A stretch of 64,000 nt of DNA, from assembly GCA_036346225.1 (NCBI GenBank), contig JARFIW010000831.1:992001-1056000 (forward strand). The letters run 5' to 3'. This document shows, in pieces, positions 45,614 through 56,651 of the stretch. Both the position numbers and the translations under genes were made by a program. This DNA is from Platerodrilus igneus (taxonomy: Eukaryota > Arthropoda > Insecta > Coleoptera > Lycidae). The notes below the pieces were generated by a model. That model was not told the origin of the DNA, searched no databases, and saw only the letters and a list, made by a program, of their open reading frames with translations. Within the stretch, counting starts at the first letter, position 1, and each line of letters starts with the position of its first letter.

Positions 45614-45647
45614 TTGATAAAGACCATCTTGCGACGGTCGAAACGTC
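45614..45647 (+). ncRNA. Hammerhead-ribozyme-like motif (PLE tail)
   Basis: TTGATAAA, stem GACC/GGTC (45622-45625 with 45636-45639), GAAACGTC. The first box has two changes from CTGATGA; stem and GAAAC box fit well. Confidence 0.5.
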
Positions 45648-45723
45648 TGTTTAACACGCATATAATGTGAAAAAAATATTTTTTTATTTATTTAGACCTT
45701 TTCCCAAGAAACACAATTTCAAG

Positions 45724-45725
<2 letters not shown>

Positions 45726-45761
<36 letters not shown>
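45726..45761. repeat. (TA)n microsatellite joining PLE tail to LTR D
   Basis: About 35 bp of pure TA repeat between the PLE tail and the LTR start TGTAGTGGA. Confidence 0.95.
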
Positions 45762-45764
<3 letters not shown>

Positions 45765-47916
45765 AGTGGATTTAAAGGGTTAAATTTTGGGGTCAACAAA
45801 GCAATTTCCTAACACCCTGTATAGAGAAAGGAACCATTTATATACGTGCAAAATTTATTTCATTTATTTAATTTAAATTAACAAGTATTGACATAATTTT
45901 ATAATTATGGATTAGAAGGTAATAGATTCATAAAGAAAATCAATTGTATAAGCCAATAGAAATTATTAAGTAATTTAATTTATTTTAATTCAACAGGTTA
46001 TAACGTCAGAAAACGCAGCAGAGCATGAAAAATCAATAATCTCAAGGCGAAAAGCTTTGCTTAACAAACAGACTGACGTCGGTTATATAGAATACCATGA
46101 AAACAAGCTCCTAGAAAAGTTATTTTAAACGATCATTAATTAGGCACAGCTGCACGTTGGAAAGGTCACCTTCCCCGTATTTGTGAAGATAACAGGTGAG
46201 CTTTGAGGAAATATTGTTTAACCGTCGGTGGTTTCGCATAAATGCTAACAAAAGCTTCTTAAAGGGCAGAAAGGATGCACAATTAATGATATGCTACAGA
46301 ATGAGACGGGCATAGAAGCATGCATTTTAGTAGGCACGTATTCGATCTACGTGGGATTCATAAAGACGCGGGCAGCTATATCGATTTTCTACAACTCAAG
46401 CAAAGTTAGAATGCGACGTCAAATATGCATAAGACAGGAATAGAGATATTACAGGCGGAGTTATAAGACGTCACTGAAATGTATGATTGGTCGAAATAGA
46501 TAGTTTTAGAACAGACGAGCACGCGACAGGTGGATGTGATAGTTTGTTGGATGTAGCGTGTTGACGACCAATATTGCTAGAAGTTTAAAACGGTTACACA
46601 AAATTTGCGAAAATGTTATTTTGCAATTAGGTATTTTGCGTACAGTGAGGCCAAGAGGGGCCTGGTTTTATGATATAAATACGCTAGGAAAATTAATAGG
46701 GCTATTTTTAATTTTGCATCGCTTACGACGTACAAAAATCTACTGACGATGCTTGTAAGTATTAAAAATTTGTAAATTCAATAGTACAGTATTAGATTGT
46801 TGTGGCCTTATAGTTAGAAACGCGAATAGTGTCGAGTTTATTTAAATTTAACTGAGGTCCAACGAATACTTTAACAAGCTCGTAAATTAATGCGATAATA
46901 AACAAGTGTAATATACATGTATTTGTATATTGAAATTGATATTGGATGGGTAGCATGAAGCGCAGCTTAGATTGTGTTCATCTTTAATCATCTGGTGGAG
47001 CCGCACGCTTAACCACTAGGCCGAGGGGTTCAGGAACGTAATACATCGTCAACGGAGATGGAATCTTCAAGTTTTTCCAGGTAACGCATTAGAATTTGCT
47101 GTTTTTTTATAAACTGTTGCAATTATTTGTGATGTGTGAGAGTGAACTTTGATGGTGTTTTTCGTTATTTTACGTATTGAAAAAGATACGTATAGCTGAC
47201 TGTTAATATGGTATTTTGAATATAAAACAAAAGGTGTACGTAAAGCTTATTGAATTGCTCGATGAATTTAAATTTAATTGTTAAGAGTACATGGGTTTTT
47301 TAAGTTTGTAGTAATAGTATGCAAAGTGGAAAGCATACATTAATAAACTGGGTTATCATGAGCTCACAATACTCCAGTGTGTAGTAAGAAACCGAGATAA
47401 AATATTATTTGGGGCCCATTTACTCCTGTTGCATTAAATGTGTTAGAAATTTCCATTTTAAAAACAAAGACTTTAGAAAAATAGCCTTAATTGAGGTGTA
47501 ACTTAAGCACCGAACTGTAAATAACTATGAGTTATTATTTGTAAATAGTGGTTAATAAATATTGTATGATTGTTGTATTATTTTGTGATTTTATTGAGTG
47601 GTGTGTGAACGGTAAAGAGAATGAGAATAAATTTAGGTATACGAGAAGAAGCACAGCTGAGCTAGTCAGGGAAGCTGCTGGAGAAATTAATTTGATAAAG
47701 CAGAAAGCTGGTAAGAAAATTTTTGTGAATTTTTATATTTGTGAAAATTAATTTGTTTTTGAACTGGCGAGGTACCAGAGCATGAGCTCGAATGTTTTTT
47801 AGAAAGTACCAGTTCCGGTGACTTAAAAAGGCAGTTACACGGCAATTTATGACGGCCCAACGTTGGAGCTTGAATGATTTTTAGGGAGTTCCAGAGATTG
47901 ATCCCCAGTTCCACGG

Positions 47917-47918
<2 letters not shown>
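45762..47918 (+). mobile_element. Solo LTR copy D (~2.16 kb), TG...CA, in TA repeats
   Basis: It begins TGTAGTGGATTTAAAGGG and ends CAGTTCCACGGCA, flanked on both sides by TA tracts. Landmarks in family order: TATA box (about 46672-46682), splice donor CCAG|GTAACG (GT at 47081-47082), GGTTATCATGAGCTC (about 47351), AATAAA (47554-47559) and GAGCTAGTCAGGG (about 47659). Near its end it shares GGCAATTTATGACGGCCC with LTR E. It carries an extra tRNA-like fragment at about 46990-47035. No coding region of its own is evident. Confidence 0.65.
46990..47035 (-). repeat. tRNA 5'-half-like (SINE head) fragment within LTR D
   Basis: On the minus strand: CCTCGGCCTAGTGGTTAAGCG, then TGCGGCTCCACC. It matches a tRNA D-arm/A-box (GGCCTAGTGGTTAAGC) and anticodon-stem start; no B box follows. 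It has no counterpart in copies A, B or C. Confidence 0.4.

Positions 47919-47954
<36 letters not shown>
47919..47954. repeat. (TA)n microsatellite between LTR D and RTE fragment
   Basis: About 34 bp of TA repeat right of the LTR end. Confidence 0.95.
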
Positions 47955-47957
<3 letters not shown>

Positions 47958-48029
47958 ACTGTGCATATTGAAAGGTTGCTGTTACAGGAAGTGTCCAAAT
48001 TTATCAACCAAGCATATTACATTTTCTTG

Positions 48030-48900
48030 TTGATAAGGCAACGTAACATCATAGTCACTATACCAAAAAAGAGAGTTGCGGATAGATGTGAAAATTTTCG
48101 AACAATAGAACCCGTGTCAAAAATATTGACTAGAATTGTGCAAAGGCGGATGAAGAAATGGACTGAAAAAATATTAGGAAAAAGTAAATTTGGGTTTGGG
48201 CGAAACACGGTATGCCATTAGAGGTTATGGGCGAAACACGGTATGTCATTAGAGCTTTAAGGGCGATAATGGAGAAAACAATAGAAAATGGAGAAAGCGT
48301 GTATATAAGGTTTGCAAATCTGGAAAAAGTATTCGACAATGTAAAATGGGAAGAAGTGTTTGAAATTCTCAAAAAGATTGAAATGAATTATGATGATAGA
48401 CGAATAGTATATAGTTTATACAGATAACAAACAACTGCAATAGGTCTAGAGCAGCAACGTAGAGTAGTAAATACTAGGAAAGGTGTGAGACAGGGATGTG
48501 CGTTATCACCATTACTTTTTAGCTTGTATATCGAAGAGGCAATGAATACTGTCAAATGCAGAAAGATGTTTGAAATTATTAAGCAGGGCCATACGATTGA
48601 TATTCTTATATTTGTAGATGATATAGCGGTTTTAGCATTCAGTAAGAAAAAGTTAGAAGCAGCTCTTAATGAAATGGGAACAGTACTAAAAGAGAGATAC
48701 GGTATAAAAACAACAAAAAGCACGTAAAGGAGGGGAAAATAAGTCAAAAACGAGAATGCATATACGAACGAGAACTTACAGAAGGTTGGGTATTTCTGCT
48801 ACCTAAGAAGCCAAATAACCCAAGATGGAAAAATACAAAAGATATAAAACACAGGTTGAGGTCGTGCTGCATTTAACAAGAAAATGCTACTATGTTCGAA
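48030..48900 (+). pseudogene. RTE reverse transcriptase, disrupted
   Basis: IVTIPKKRVADRCENFRTIE (about 48050-48115), PVSKILTRIVQRRMKK, VRQGCALSPLLFSLYIEE (about 48485-48540) and LIFVDDIAVLAFSKK (about 48605-48650) are successive RTE-clade RT motifs. The catalytic box is FVDD, where the near-complete copy at 55124-57850 has FADD. Frameshifts at about 48215 and 48427 and later stops inactivate it. The 11-bp phrase GGGCGAAACAC occurs twice (48198, 48229), marking a small internal duplication. Confidence 0.75.
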
Positions 48901-49056
48901 GACAGCAAACATAGAAACAAGGAACATATACTGAAAGTACATGTGTAGAGCACATTACTGTGCGATTGCTTTTCGTACAGTAGGAGAAGCAGACAGGAAT
49001 AAGTTAGAAACCTTTGAAATGTGGTACTACACATGTATGATGAAGATATCATGGAC

Positions 49057-50562
49057 GCAACATTTGACTTTCCTATGTTCCACCTAAAGGTACTACATTG
49101 GCCAGGAAGCGATTTTTTCTTTACCTGAAAAATTTTGAATTTTGCCGAACCATTGCTGTTCCAAGCAAGGTAGGGATCTTTAACGTACGGGACAACATAC
49201 ACACCTCCATTCTACCTCTCATCAGAACGACGGCGTATTTTTGTGAAATATGTTTGCCTAACACTTTTCAAGCGAAACATGTCAGGATTCGAACCCGAGA
49301 CCTTGGGCATAGTAGTCACACGCACACCAACTCTACCACGGGGCCGCCTAGATATATTGGACATTATAATTTGAATAAGGGCCGCTGTACTTGGGATCAC
49401 GCCCCAATGCTCCACCCAAAGGTACTACATTGGGCTTAAACGCGAAAATATAAACGTGCTTAAGATCTAATCTAACTTCAAAATTAATCGATCCTAAATA
49501 AAAATCTAACAAACTAAAACAAAAACTAAAAATAGGATTTGAATAATGGTATTCCCAGCGTTAATTTAGAGTGTGTCCGTTCAACAAGATACACGCGAAA
49601 GTGAAAGGGGAGGGATCCGTAATACCGGATAGCAGTCGCCAGCTCTGGTTACCGGTGCGACCCGAAGGGTCGTCTTAAAACTATCCAAATATAGCTAACC
49701 AATATTAAAAATGGATTCAAATTTCTAAGCATTCGCCAAATATTTTAATAGTGAATACAGCTATTTTGCCTACTCTATAAATGTACAAATTTGTCCTCCC
49801 TGATCTAAGTAATTTATTCAATCTTTAGCCTAAATGCATCCCTAGCTTTCCCTAGCATTCCCTAACTGATTTATATTATAATTACATTCTTCACAATTAC
49901 AATCTTCGTTCCTATAAAAATGCTGTCACCAAAAATGGCGGCAGAACGTCAGACAAAACAAATCAAGCTCCAAAAATGCAAAATGAATGTAAATAAATAT
50001 AGAATGTAAATATAAATATAAATAAATATATTTATGTAAATTGATATCTATTAAGCATTAAGTATATAGCAGTGCACAAAAAAAGCAAAAAGCATTGCCC
50101 AATTTATCAGGTGCACTCGCATAAACATTATATCGGCTAGAGCCATTACTCACAAAAACGTGCTCGTTAAATTTTTTCAAATCTACTTATTAATACAAAT
50201 CAATGCTTATGCGAGTGCAGCCGCCACAATTTTCCTTCTTACCTCGATAACAATCACAATCACTATCACTTTAAAACCAGGAGGGATGCTCGGTTTCACT
50301 CTATTTTATTTTCTTTATTTATTTCCTGATTTAAATTAATGAGGGTTTTTGATTTAGTTTGTTATTATTTACTTGTTTTGATTTATTCCCGATATTTCGC
50401 GCGTTTAAGGATTGACAGTGATTGTTTTAGTGGTGTGTGGGTTTGTCGTGCATATTAGATTTTGGTTATAATCATAATTAATTAATTTTTTTTAAATTAA
50501 ATTTTTTTATAATTTCTTTTTTATTTTTTTTATACTGGTTTTGGTTATACCGTGCTCATATC
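49057..50562 (-). mobile_element. 1.5-kb insertion within the RTE element, containing a SINE copy
   Basis: It is bounded by the 12-bp direct repeats described for the RTE copy. The left part is SINE copy 2 (about 49073-49349). A second SINE-tail-like hairpin (CCCAATGC...CATTGGG, 49405-49436) follows, then about 1.1 kb of unrecognised DNA with a 13-bp inverted repeat TGCACTCGCATAA (50112-50124 with 50207-50219). It ends in a T-rich, A-rich block (50460-50530). No coding region is evident. Whether it is one element or SINE plus another insertion is unresolved. Confidence 0.5.
49073..49349 (-). mobile_element. tRNA-derived SINE copy 2
   Basis: Homologous throughout to SINE copy 1 (32792-33088). 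On the minus strand the head is GGCGGCCCCGTGGTAGAGTTGG (A box) and the B box is a perfect GGTTCGAATCC (49285-49295). The conserved block CCCTACCTTGCTTGGAACAG is at about 49150-49175, and the 3' hairpin ends CCAATGTAGTACCTTTAGG (about 49080-49103). A degenerate target duplication (GATATCATGGAC / GATATATTGGAC) may flank it. Confidence 0.85.
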
Positions 50563-50880
50563 GATATCATGGACAGACAAATTTAAGAATTCTAGAAATA
50601 GTAAGGGAAGGAAGAAATACGTGGAAAACAGTGTGTAACATAGGAAAGATAGGATGATAGGACACGTTCTAGGACATAAGGGAATATTGCGGGGTATCTG
50701 AGAAACAGAGAAAGGGAAAAGAAAGGTACATAGAGGCAGACTTGCAGTAGATTATTGCACGTATATGGAGAAAGATGCAAGTTATGGGAATTTCAGGGGA
50801 ATGTGTAGGTTAGCTCAGAATAGAAAACAATGGAGGTACGCGTCTAACCTATTCAGGATTGAAAACCTAATGATGATGAA

Positions 50881-52589
50881 GCATCAAAGCTGATGGAATT
50901 TTTTTCTTTAAAATTGATCTGTCTTTTTCAAGTTCTTGTAGCTCCTTGAAGGATTCTATTTTTCATATGACTTTAAATCGATTCAAGTGGAAATGATATT
51001 CAGTGACAATGAGGCTTCAATTCGAAGAAAATCTTTTTCAAAAGGTGATCAGATTCGTTAGAGTTATGGAGAGCCCTCGAAGGAGTTCTATCGGTTTTCT
51101 TTATGACTTAAATAGATTAGGACGGAAATAAAAGAGTTCTAGTTGGCCAAAGTGGAAGGTTTTCTGAAGTTGCCTCTTCTTTTTTTCAGTTGCCTTTTTC
51201 ACTATTTAAAATAACAGAATTGTTTTTAGAACTTATTGAGAACTCTGGAACTCTTTGGTGGTAATTAGCACCTTAACTTTTTTAGATTCTGATATTGAGG
51301 GACCTATTTCACGTACGTCTTTTTGTATTATATTTTTTGTTCAAATTTTTGGCGTTATTAGCTAATCAACATGTATTTTTAGACAAATAAAATGTTCGCT
51401 TTTATTGCTTGGTAAATATATCTAATTATCTTTTACTACTTTGCCAAAATTAGTTTATAGTAGAGAAATGTGTAAGTCGAAAACATTGTACCGTATGGAC
51501 TGTTACTGAGAAGCATGAATGCTGCACTCTAATTACCGATTATAACACTACAAAAACGCCAAATTTTCATCAACAAATGTACCTACGTAGTTATGTTTAA
51601 AATAAATTTTTGAAAAATAATTTAAAAACTATCTAGTTGTGGATGTAGTTAGAAATGGTTTAATTTTTAACAAACTTTTTTCATGCAAATTGTTTTCAGC
51701 TTGTTTTAAATTAATTTATGTACACATCTAGATTTATAATTAATCACATTACTATTTAACATTTGACCTAGATTGTCTGTCCGATTACAGCGAAACATCT
51801 TTTTTATTATATTAAAACAGAGCTAAGCTTCACGGACATTTTGCTTTTGATTGAAAACGTTTTTACAAATCGAGCTTTGACTCTGCCGAATTGCAAAAGG
51901 AACCACAGCCCTTGTTGATGAATTTACTGATTAAAACTTCGCTTTTTACTGCAAAGCAGTTTAAAAATTTACACGGGATAATGAGGTGGAATTACTTCAG
52001 AAGCACGAATGCTTTTTAACGGATTTTCATGAATTCAAAAATATTCAAAGTTCACAATAGCAATTTTAAAAGTCGTAGCGATATAATAGCTGCTTTTAGA
52101 AGGCATACTGAACGATGTTGACTGGAAACGTTTAAGTGCTTTTCAAGTGTTAGAAACTACACTAGGTATTTTTGCCTAAACAGGAATATCTAAACCGTCA
52201 TTGAAGCTACTGGTTTCGACAAAGGTTGCAGTTCAAATTAAAGATAAACAATATTCCTTAATTTGATTTTGAGCATAATTTAAAGTGGAAGAGTACGGTT
52301 GTATTTATATTGCGCAGGATTTTTGAATAGAAAGGTTTTGACGAATTCCATATTATTAAAACTTCATTTAGTATACTGAAGAAAATTTGTTTTTCAATGA
52401 GGCTATAAGTTCTGCGACCGTGATAGAATGGTATCCTGCATGTCTTAAGAGGCGACTGATTGGGGCGAATGTCTTTTCATCATTTTTAATACCTACTGTT
52501 ACACCTTGTTTGGCTACAGAACGAATTTATTTTAATAATTGTCCTAGGACACTGTTTCTTGTAGAAATAAGTGGGTCATGACGCATTGT
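50881..52589. other. AT-rich stretch without recognised genes
   Basis: About 1.7 kb. Short frames (for example 52387-52581) show no known domain. No repeat structure noted. Confidence 0.35.
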
Positions 52590-53037
52590 AGATGTGGTTT
52601 TGACTTCCCAACATTGCTTGGGGAATAACTTAGCGGAATAGACGTGTTCTAGCGCTTTGAAGTGATGTGCGCCATTGCTTCGACCAATGAAAACGTGCAA
52701 TGATATGCGAGGTGTTTACAAGTTGATGGGAACGAGCGCCATCATTTCAGACTACTCTGCGTACCTAAAAGTCGAAGTGACGAGTCAGCGCGTGTAATCG
52801 AGTGAAGTTACCTTTGAATTTCTGCATCTTCATTATCCCTTAATAACTGTACATCGTCCGTTTTAATGTTGTATGTTGTCTACATACTTCGCTGCATCTG
52901 TGGAATAGACGTCACTGTAACCATACGACTCGAACGTACGTGTCACAGGTACAATACCTGGAAATTCGAGCGGCGAGTGTCGTAATACAAGGATTCGGTA
53001 ATTGACTATCTTAACTTAATTACCTAGATGTATAAAG
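52590..53037 (+). promoter_or_regulatory. Candidate promoter / first exon ending in ATG and splice donor
   Basis: A GC- and CpG-richer segment (for example CGAAGTGACGAGTCAGCGCG near 52780) runs to CCTAGATGTATAAAG|GTAAGC, where an ATG (53028-53030) lies 10 bases before a consensus donor (GT at 53038-53039). This would be a first exon encoding Met-Tyr-Lys plus one base. No TATA box or known protein supports it, so it stays a hypothesis. Confidence 0.2.
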
Positions 53038-53199
53038 GTAAGCTATTTCATGGTGCTAATTATTATTCTTTTGTATTGTAAAATCTTTGTCGTATTATTA
53101 CGCCCATTTTATAACCACGCGATGAATTATATTACCTTTATATCTGTCTAATTGACAAGTGATACTATTAAAGTTTCCTTACACTCCTCACGTTAAAAG

Positions 53200-54060
53200 G
53201 CTAGGGGAAACTAATACTGATGTGTTTGCACAGGAAAGACAAATCTATAAAGAACGAAAGGAAAGGTGACGGAGGCTTTTAACAAGTACAAACCCCAAGT
53301 TGATGCAGACATAGTCTCACATCCCACCCTACTTCGATAGGTTATTGTTGTTTGGAGTCCTTGGAAGGACAAAGTCAATAGAAAAGATATAGACGAGAGG
53401 AAAAGAAAGAACACCAATAAGGAAGTGCTTTGAGAAATGGAGTGTGGAATATTCGAAGTATTTTGAAAGTATCAAAGCTAGAGAATTTGTAGTTAAAAAA
53501 AAATAGTAATAGTAGTCAGACTTGTTTCTAAACCAATAGGCGCACTGGTAACTTGGGTATAAGAAGGTTTAAAGACTATGATCAAAATCAAGGGATTGTT
53601 AAGTGCGATGGAAAGGGAGGGGGTGGTGTATTATGAGAGATTTTGATGCAGTTATAGGTCAAGATAGGGAGGGAATAGTGGTAGGTGAGTATGGTATCAG
53701 GAGAAAGCAGTAAGAGCGGCAATGACATAATTTTAACTAATACAGTGTTTAAAAATCGTTACCGACGGTAATACAAGTGAAAATTGCCTGGGGATATACG
53801 TACGATTCAGATAGCTTATATATTAATAAAGGATAGATTTAGAAGTATGTTAAATTACGGTATAAGAGACCCAGATGACTGTGTAGAGTGACTTCAATTT
53901 AATAGTAACAAAATGTGATTTAAAGACAATAAAAAAAACTGTTCTAATTCTATATAGATAAGCTGAATTATATCAAGTCAAAGAGGAATATAAAAAATAT
54001 GGTAGGTAATAAAATGACACAAGTTGTTGAAGTCACAGAATAGAACTGGCAGTTGTTTAA
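53200..54060 (+). pseudogene. RTE endonuclease fragment, plus strand (RTE copy 2)
   Basis: VWNIRSILKVSKLENL (about 53440-53490) matches the start of the RTE endonuclease (compare AWNVRNMKQVGKLE in the minus-strand copy). Then FDAVIGQDREGIVVGEYGIR (about 53641-53705) corresponds to the GDFNAVVG.SREG block, with Gly-Asp-Phe-Asn partly lost. VKIAWGYTYDS and KRPR follow. The frame is broken many times. The piece ends near 54060, where minus-strand RTE tails begin. The 53200-53420 part corresponds to the RTE 5' region. Confidence 0.6.
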
Positions 54061-54555
54061 GGAAATATCATTCATCATCATTAGGTCTTCAGTTCTCGAA
54101 CTGGTTAGACGCGTATCATCATTGTTTCCTATTCTAAACTAACCTACACATTTCCCTGGAATTTGTAAAGTCTGCATCTACTACTATCTGATTTAGGTCT
54201 TCATCTACCTCCATATTCCTATCTCTACTTGTAATATATCTCATACTATTCCCCAAAAATGCCTTAGAACGTATTCTGCCCTTCTATGTCTCCTATTTTT
54301 TCCACAGATATCCGTCTTCCCCTACTATTTCTATAACCTATTTGTTATTAACTATGTCTGTCCAAGCTATCATTCTCATACATCTGACGCACAGCATTCC
54401 AAAAGGTTGCTACCGTTTTCCTGTCTGTTTTTCCTACTGCCCGTAATTCATAGGCATACTGTGCTGTGCTTCACACATATGCTTTCAACAATTTTCTTCT
54501 TGATTCTATGTTTGATGTCTTTCGTCATAGGCACTGTTTTTTCTTGATAGAAGCA
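54061..54555 (-). mobile_element. RTE 3'-end fragment (minus strand)
   Basis: The reverse complement shows the C-terminal coding region and tail of the RTE family: the part equivalent to CRLAQNRNQWRYASNQ is at about 54100-54160 in degraded form, and the tail is CTAATGATGATGAATG (about 54071-54086). It resembles 55124-55500 and 50570-50880. Confidence 0.6.
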
Positions 54556-55099
54556 GTTCGGTCTCTTCCTATTGTTTTACAATTATATACCCTATTTCTA
54601 CAACATTTAGTGGTTGTGAAGGGGGGTAAGCAGCATGTGCATGCCAAGTTCCCCAGCACTTGAACAATATTTTTTCCAATATATTTTTTCACAAAGTCAA
54701 CATTAGTTGTAGATATTTTACAACCAACACCTGTAGCTCTTTATAATAATCATCAGATTTATCTGTCCTTATTTTTTGTCATTAGGTTTTCTGTCTCAAA
54801 TCTGCTTGGACACGTACCTGCACTTATTTATATTCTGAGCTAGCCTACACAGTTCCCTGAAGTTCTCACACAGCCTGTATACAGCTCGGTTTCTCTTCTA
54901 TTGTTTTCTAATTTTATGCCCTATTTCACCGACATTCAGTAAATAGGGTTAAGCAGCTTGTGGCTGCCAAGATTCCCCAACACTTAGACATTTGCCAAAT
55001 TCATAGTTTTTCAGTAAAACCTTTCACACAATTAACATTATTGGAGAATATTGCCCAACCAATACTTGTAGTTGATTATAATAATCATCATGTTTAAGT
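54556..55099 (-). repeat. Two copies of a 326-bp unit: PLE-arm-like repeat plus RTE tail
   Basis: CAGTTCGGTCTCTTCCTATTG (54556) and CAGCTCGGTTTCTCTTCTATTG (54882) start two related segments containing 'gggttaagcagc(t/a)tgtg(g/c)(c)tgccaag..ccccaacactta'. The same segment lies inside both arms of the PLE (about 38820-38910 and 41335-41420). After the first copy, a short RTE 3' tail (54770-54880) follows; after the second, the near-complete RTE follows. So a composite of PLE-derived repeat and RTE tail appears duplicated in tandem. Confidence 0.6.
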
Positions 55100-55123
55100 A
55101 CAGTTACTTTTTTCGTCATTAAT

Positions 55124-55363
55124 TTATCCATCTTGGGACTGGTTGGATGCGTATCTCCATTGATTTCTATTCTGGGCTAGTCTACACATTTCCCTGAAAT
55201 TCCTACAGCCCACATCTTTCACTATATGTGTGCAGTAGTCTAACTTTGGTCTACCTCTACTTCTCTTTTTTCCTATCTCTGCTTCTAATATATTCCGCAA
55301 TATTCCCTCATGCCGTAGTATGTGGCCTATCATCCTATCTCTCCTTTTTTTACCATTTTCCAC
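55124..55363 (-). pseudogene. RTE ORF C-terminal domain
   Basis: A 79-codon open frame: RDRMIGHILRHEGILRNILE, then GKKRSRGRPKLDYCTHI and NFREMCRLAQNRNQWRYASN, ending at the stop 55124. This Arg-rich C-terminus with RGRP and 'AqnR..WR' is constant in RTE elements. It is collinear with the RT frame upstream but in a different frame now. Confidence 0.8.
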
Positions 55364-55493
55364 ATATTCTTTTCTTACTCTACCATTTGGTACCTCTTTG
55401 TTCTTGACTTGTCCGTTTCTCCTACTGTCCAGGCTTCACAGCCGTACAGTCCTGTTCTACACCCATATGTTTTAAGCAATCTTTTCCTTGTTT

Positions 55494-56569
55494 CTATGTT
55501 TGTTGTCTTTGAGCACAGTAGTTGCATTTTCTTGTTAAATGTAGCACGACTTGTGCTAATCTTTGTTTTATATCTTTTGCGCTTTTCCCATCTTGCGTTA
55601 TTTGGCTTTCTAGGTAGCAGAAATCGTTAACTTTTTGTAAGTTCGTGTTACATATTTGTATTCTTGTTTTTGATTTATTTTTCCCTCCTTTACACAATAG
55701 TACTTTAGTTTTAGTTTTGTTAATTTTTATACCGTATCTCTCTGCTAGACCCGTTTCCATTTCATTAAGAGCAGCTTCTAACTCTTCCTTGCTAGATGCT
55801 AATACCGCCATATCATCTGCAAATCTAAGCATATCAATTTTTTGTCTCTGCATAGTAATTCCAAATGTCTTCCTGCATTTGACATTATTCATTGCCTCTT
55901 CATGTACAAGTTAAGAATTAATGGGGATAGGGTACATGCCTGTCTCACCCCTTTCCTAATGTTTACTTCTCTACGTTTCTGCTTTAATTGTATTACTTTT
56001 ACTGCTGTTTGCTCTTTGTATAAGCTATGTACTATTCATCTATTCCTATAACTCATTCCAATTTTTTTTGCTATTTCGAACATTTGTTTCCATTTTACAT
56101 TTTCGAATGTTTTTTCCAGATCTACAAACCCTATATTCAAGCTTTCTTCTTTTTCTATTGCTTTCTCCATTATCATCCTCATAGCTAAAATAGAATCCCG
56201 TGTTCCCATGTTTTGTCTAAACTCAAATTGGTCTTCTTTTAGTACTTCTTCAGCTCGTTTTTCTATTCGTTTTTGTACAATTTTAGTTAATATTTTTGAT
56301 ACGTGTGCTGTCAAGTTTATTGTTCGAAAATTTTCACATCTATCTGCGCCTTACTGTTTTGGTATAGTTGCTATGATGTTACGTTTGTAATCTATAGGTA
56401 TCTCGCCTGTCTCATACCTATAGCTTACAAGTAGGAAGAGACGTTCTGTTACTGCTTGTCCAGCGGTTTTTAGAGTTTTTGTTTGCACCTTATATGTACC
56501 CGGCGCTTTACCATTTTTCAGGCTCTTTAATGCTAATTCAAACTCATCACTAAGTATAGGATATCCCAA
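55494..56569 (-). pseudogene. RTE reverse transcriptase domain
   Basis: Frame 56351-56569 carries ALKSLKNGKAPGTYKVQTK (motif 0/1) and EIPIDYKRNIIATIPKQ. Frame 56036-56314 has VSKILTKIVQKRIEKRAEE, EDQFEFRQNMGTRDSI and NIGFVDLEKTFENVKW (motif A). The frame 55494-55892 has IDMLRFADDMAVLASSKEE (motif C, FADD, at about 55810-55840), then INKTKTKVLL. A stop and a gap separate motif A from motif C (motif B region about 55900-56030). The catalytic Asp pair is intact. It would reverse-transcribe the element RNA at the nick. Confidence 0.85.
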
Positions 56570-56651
56570 GTCATCATTTTCAATGTCTGATTCCTCTTCT
56601 AATGCAGTTATTTCCTCTCCTGCATATAAACTCCCTATATATTCTTGCCAT

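Larger units (their letters stand above)
44624..45725 (+). mobile_element. Penelope-like element 3' part
   Basis: A TA tract (44624-44657) marks the left limit. It contains the GIY-YIG domain (44655-44981), a second TA tract (45122-45156), 3' non-coding DNA and a hammerhead-like core (45614-45647). It is followed by a third TA tract (45726-45761), in which LTR D is inserted. The reverse transcriptase is missing, so the copy is 5'-truncated. It belongs to a different PLE subfamily than that at 38392-41815 (low similarity). Confidence 0.7.
47955..50880 (+). mobile_element. RTE-type LINE copy 1 (plus strand), 5'-truncated, interrupted
   Basis: The RT region (47955-49056) and the 3' end (50563-50880) belong to one RTE element, split by a 1506-bp insertion (49057-50562). 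A 12-bp direct repeat, GATATCATGGAC, flanks the insertion (49045-49056 and 50563-50574); the protein frame reads KISWT on the left and ISWTDK on the right. The 3' end terminates in CCTAATGATGATGAAG, consistent with the short-repeat tails of RTE elements. The 5' side abuts the TA tract at 47919-47954, and the endonuclease is absent. Confidence 0.75.

Noticed and set aside
47548..47751. 67-codon plus-strand frame near the end of LTR D
   Set aside because: It overlaps the polyA signal and the conserved GAGCTAGTCAGGG block of the LTR; the other copies do not keep the frame.
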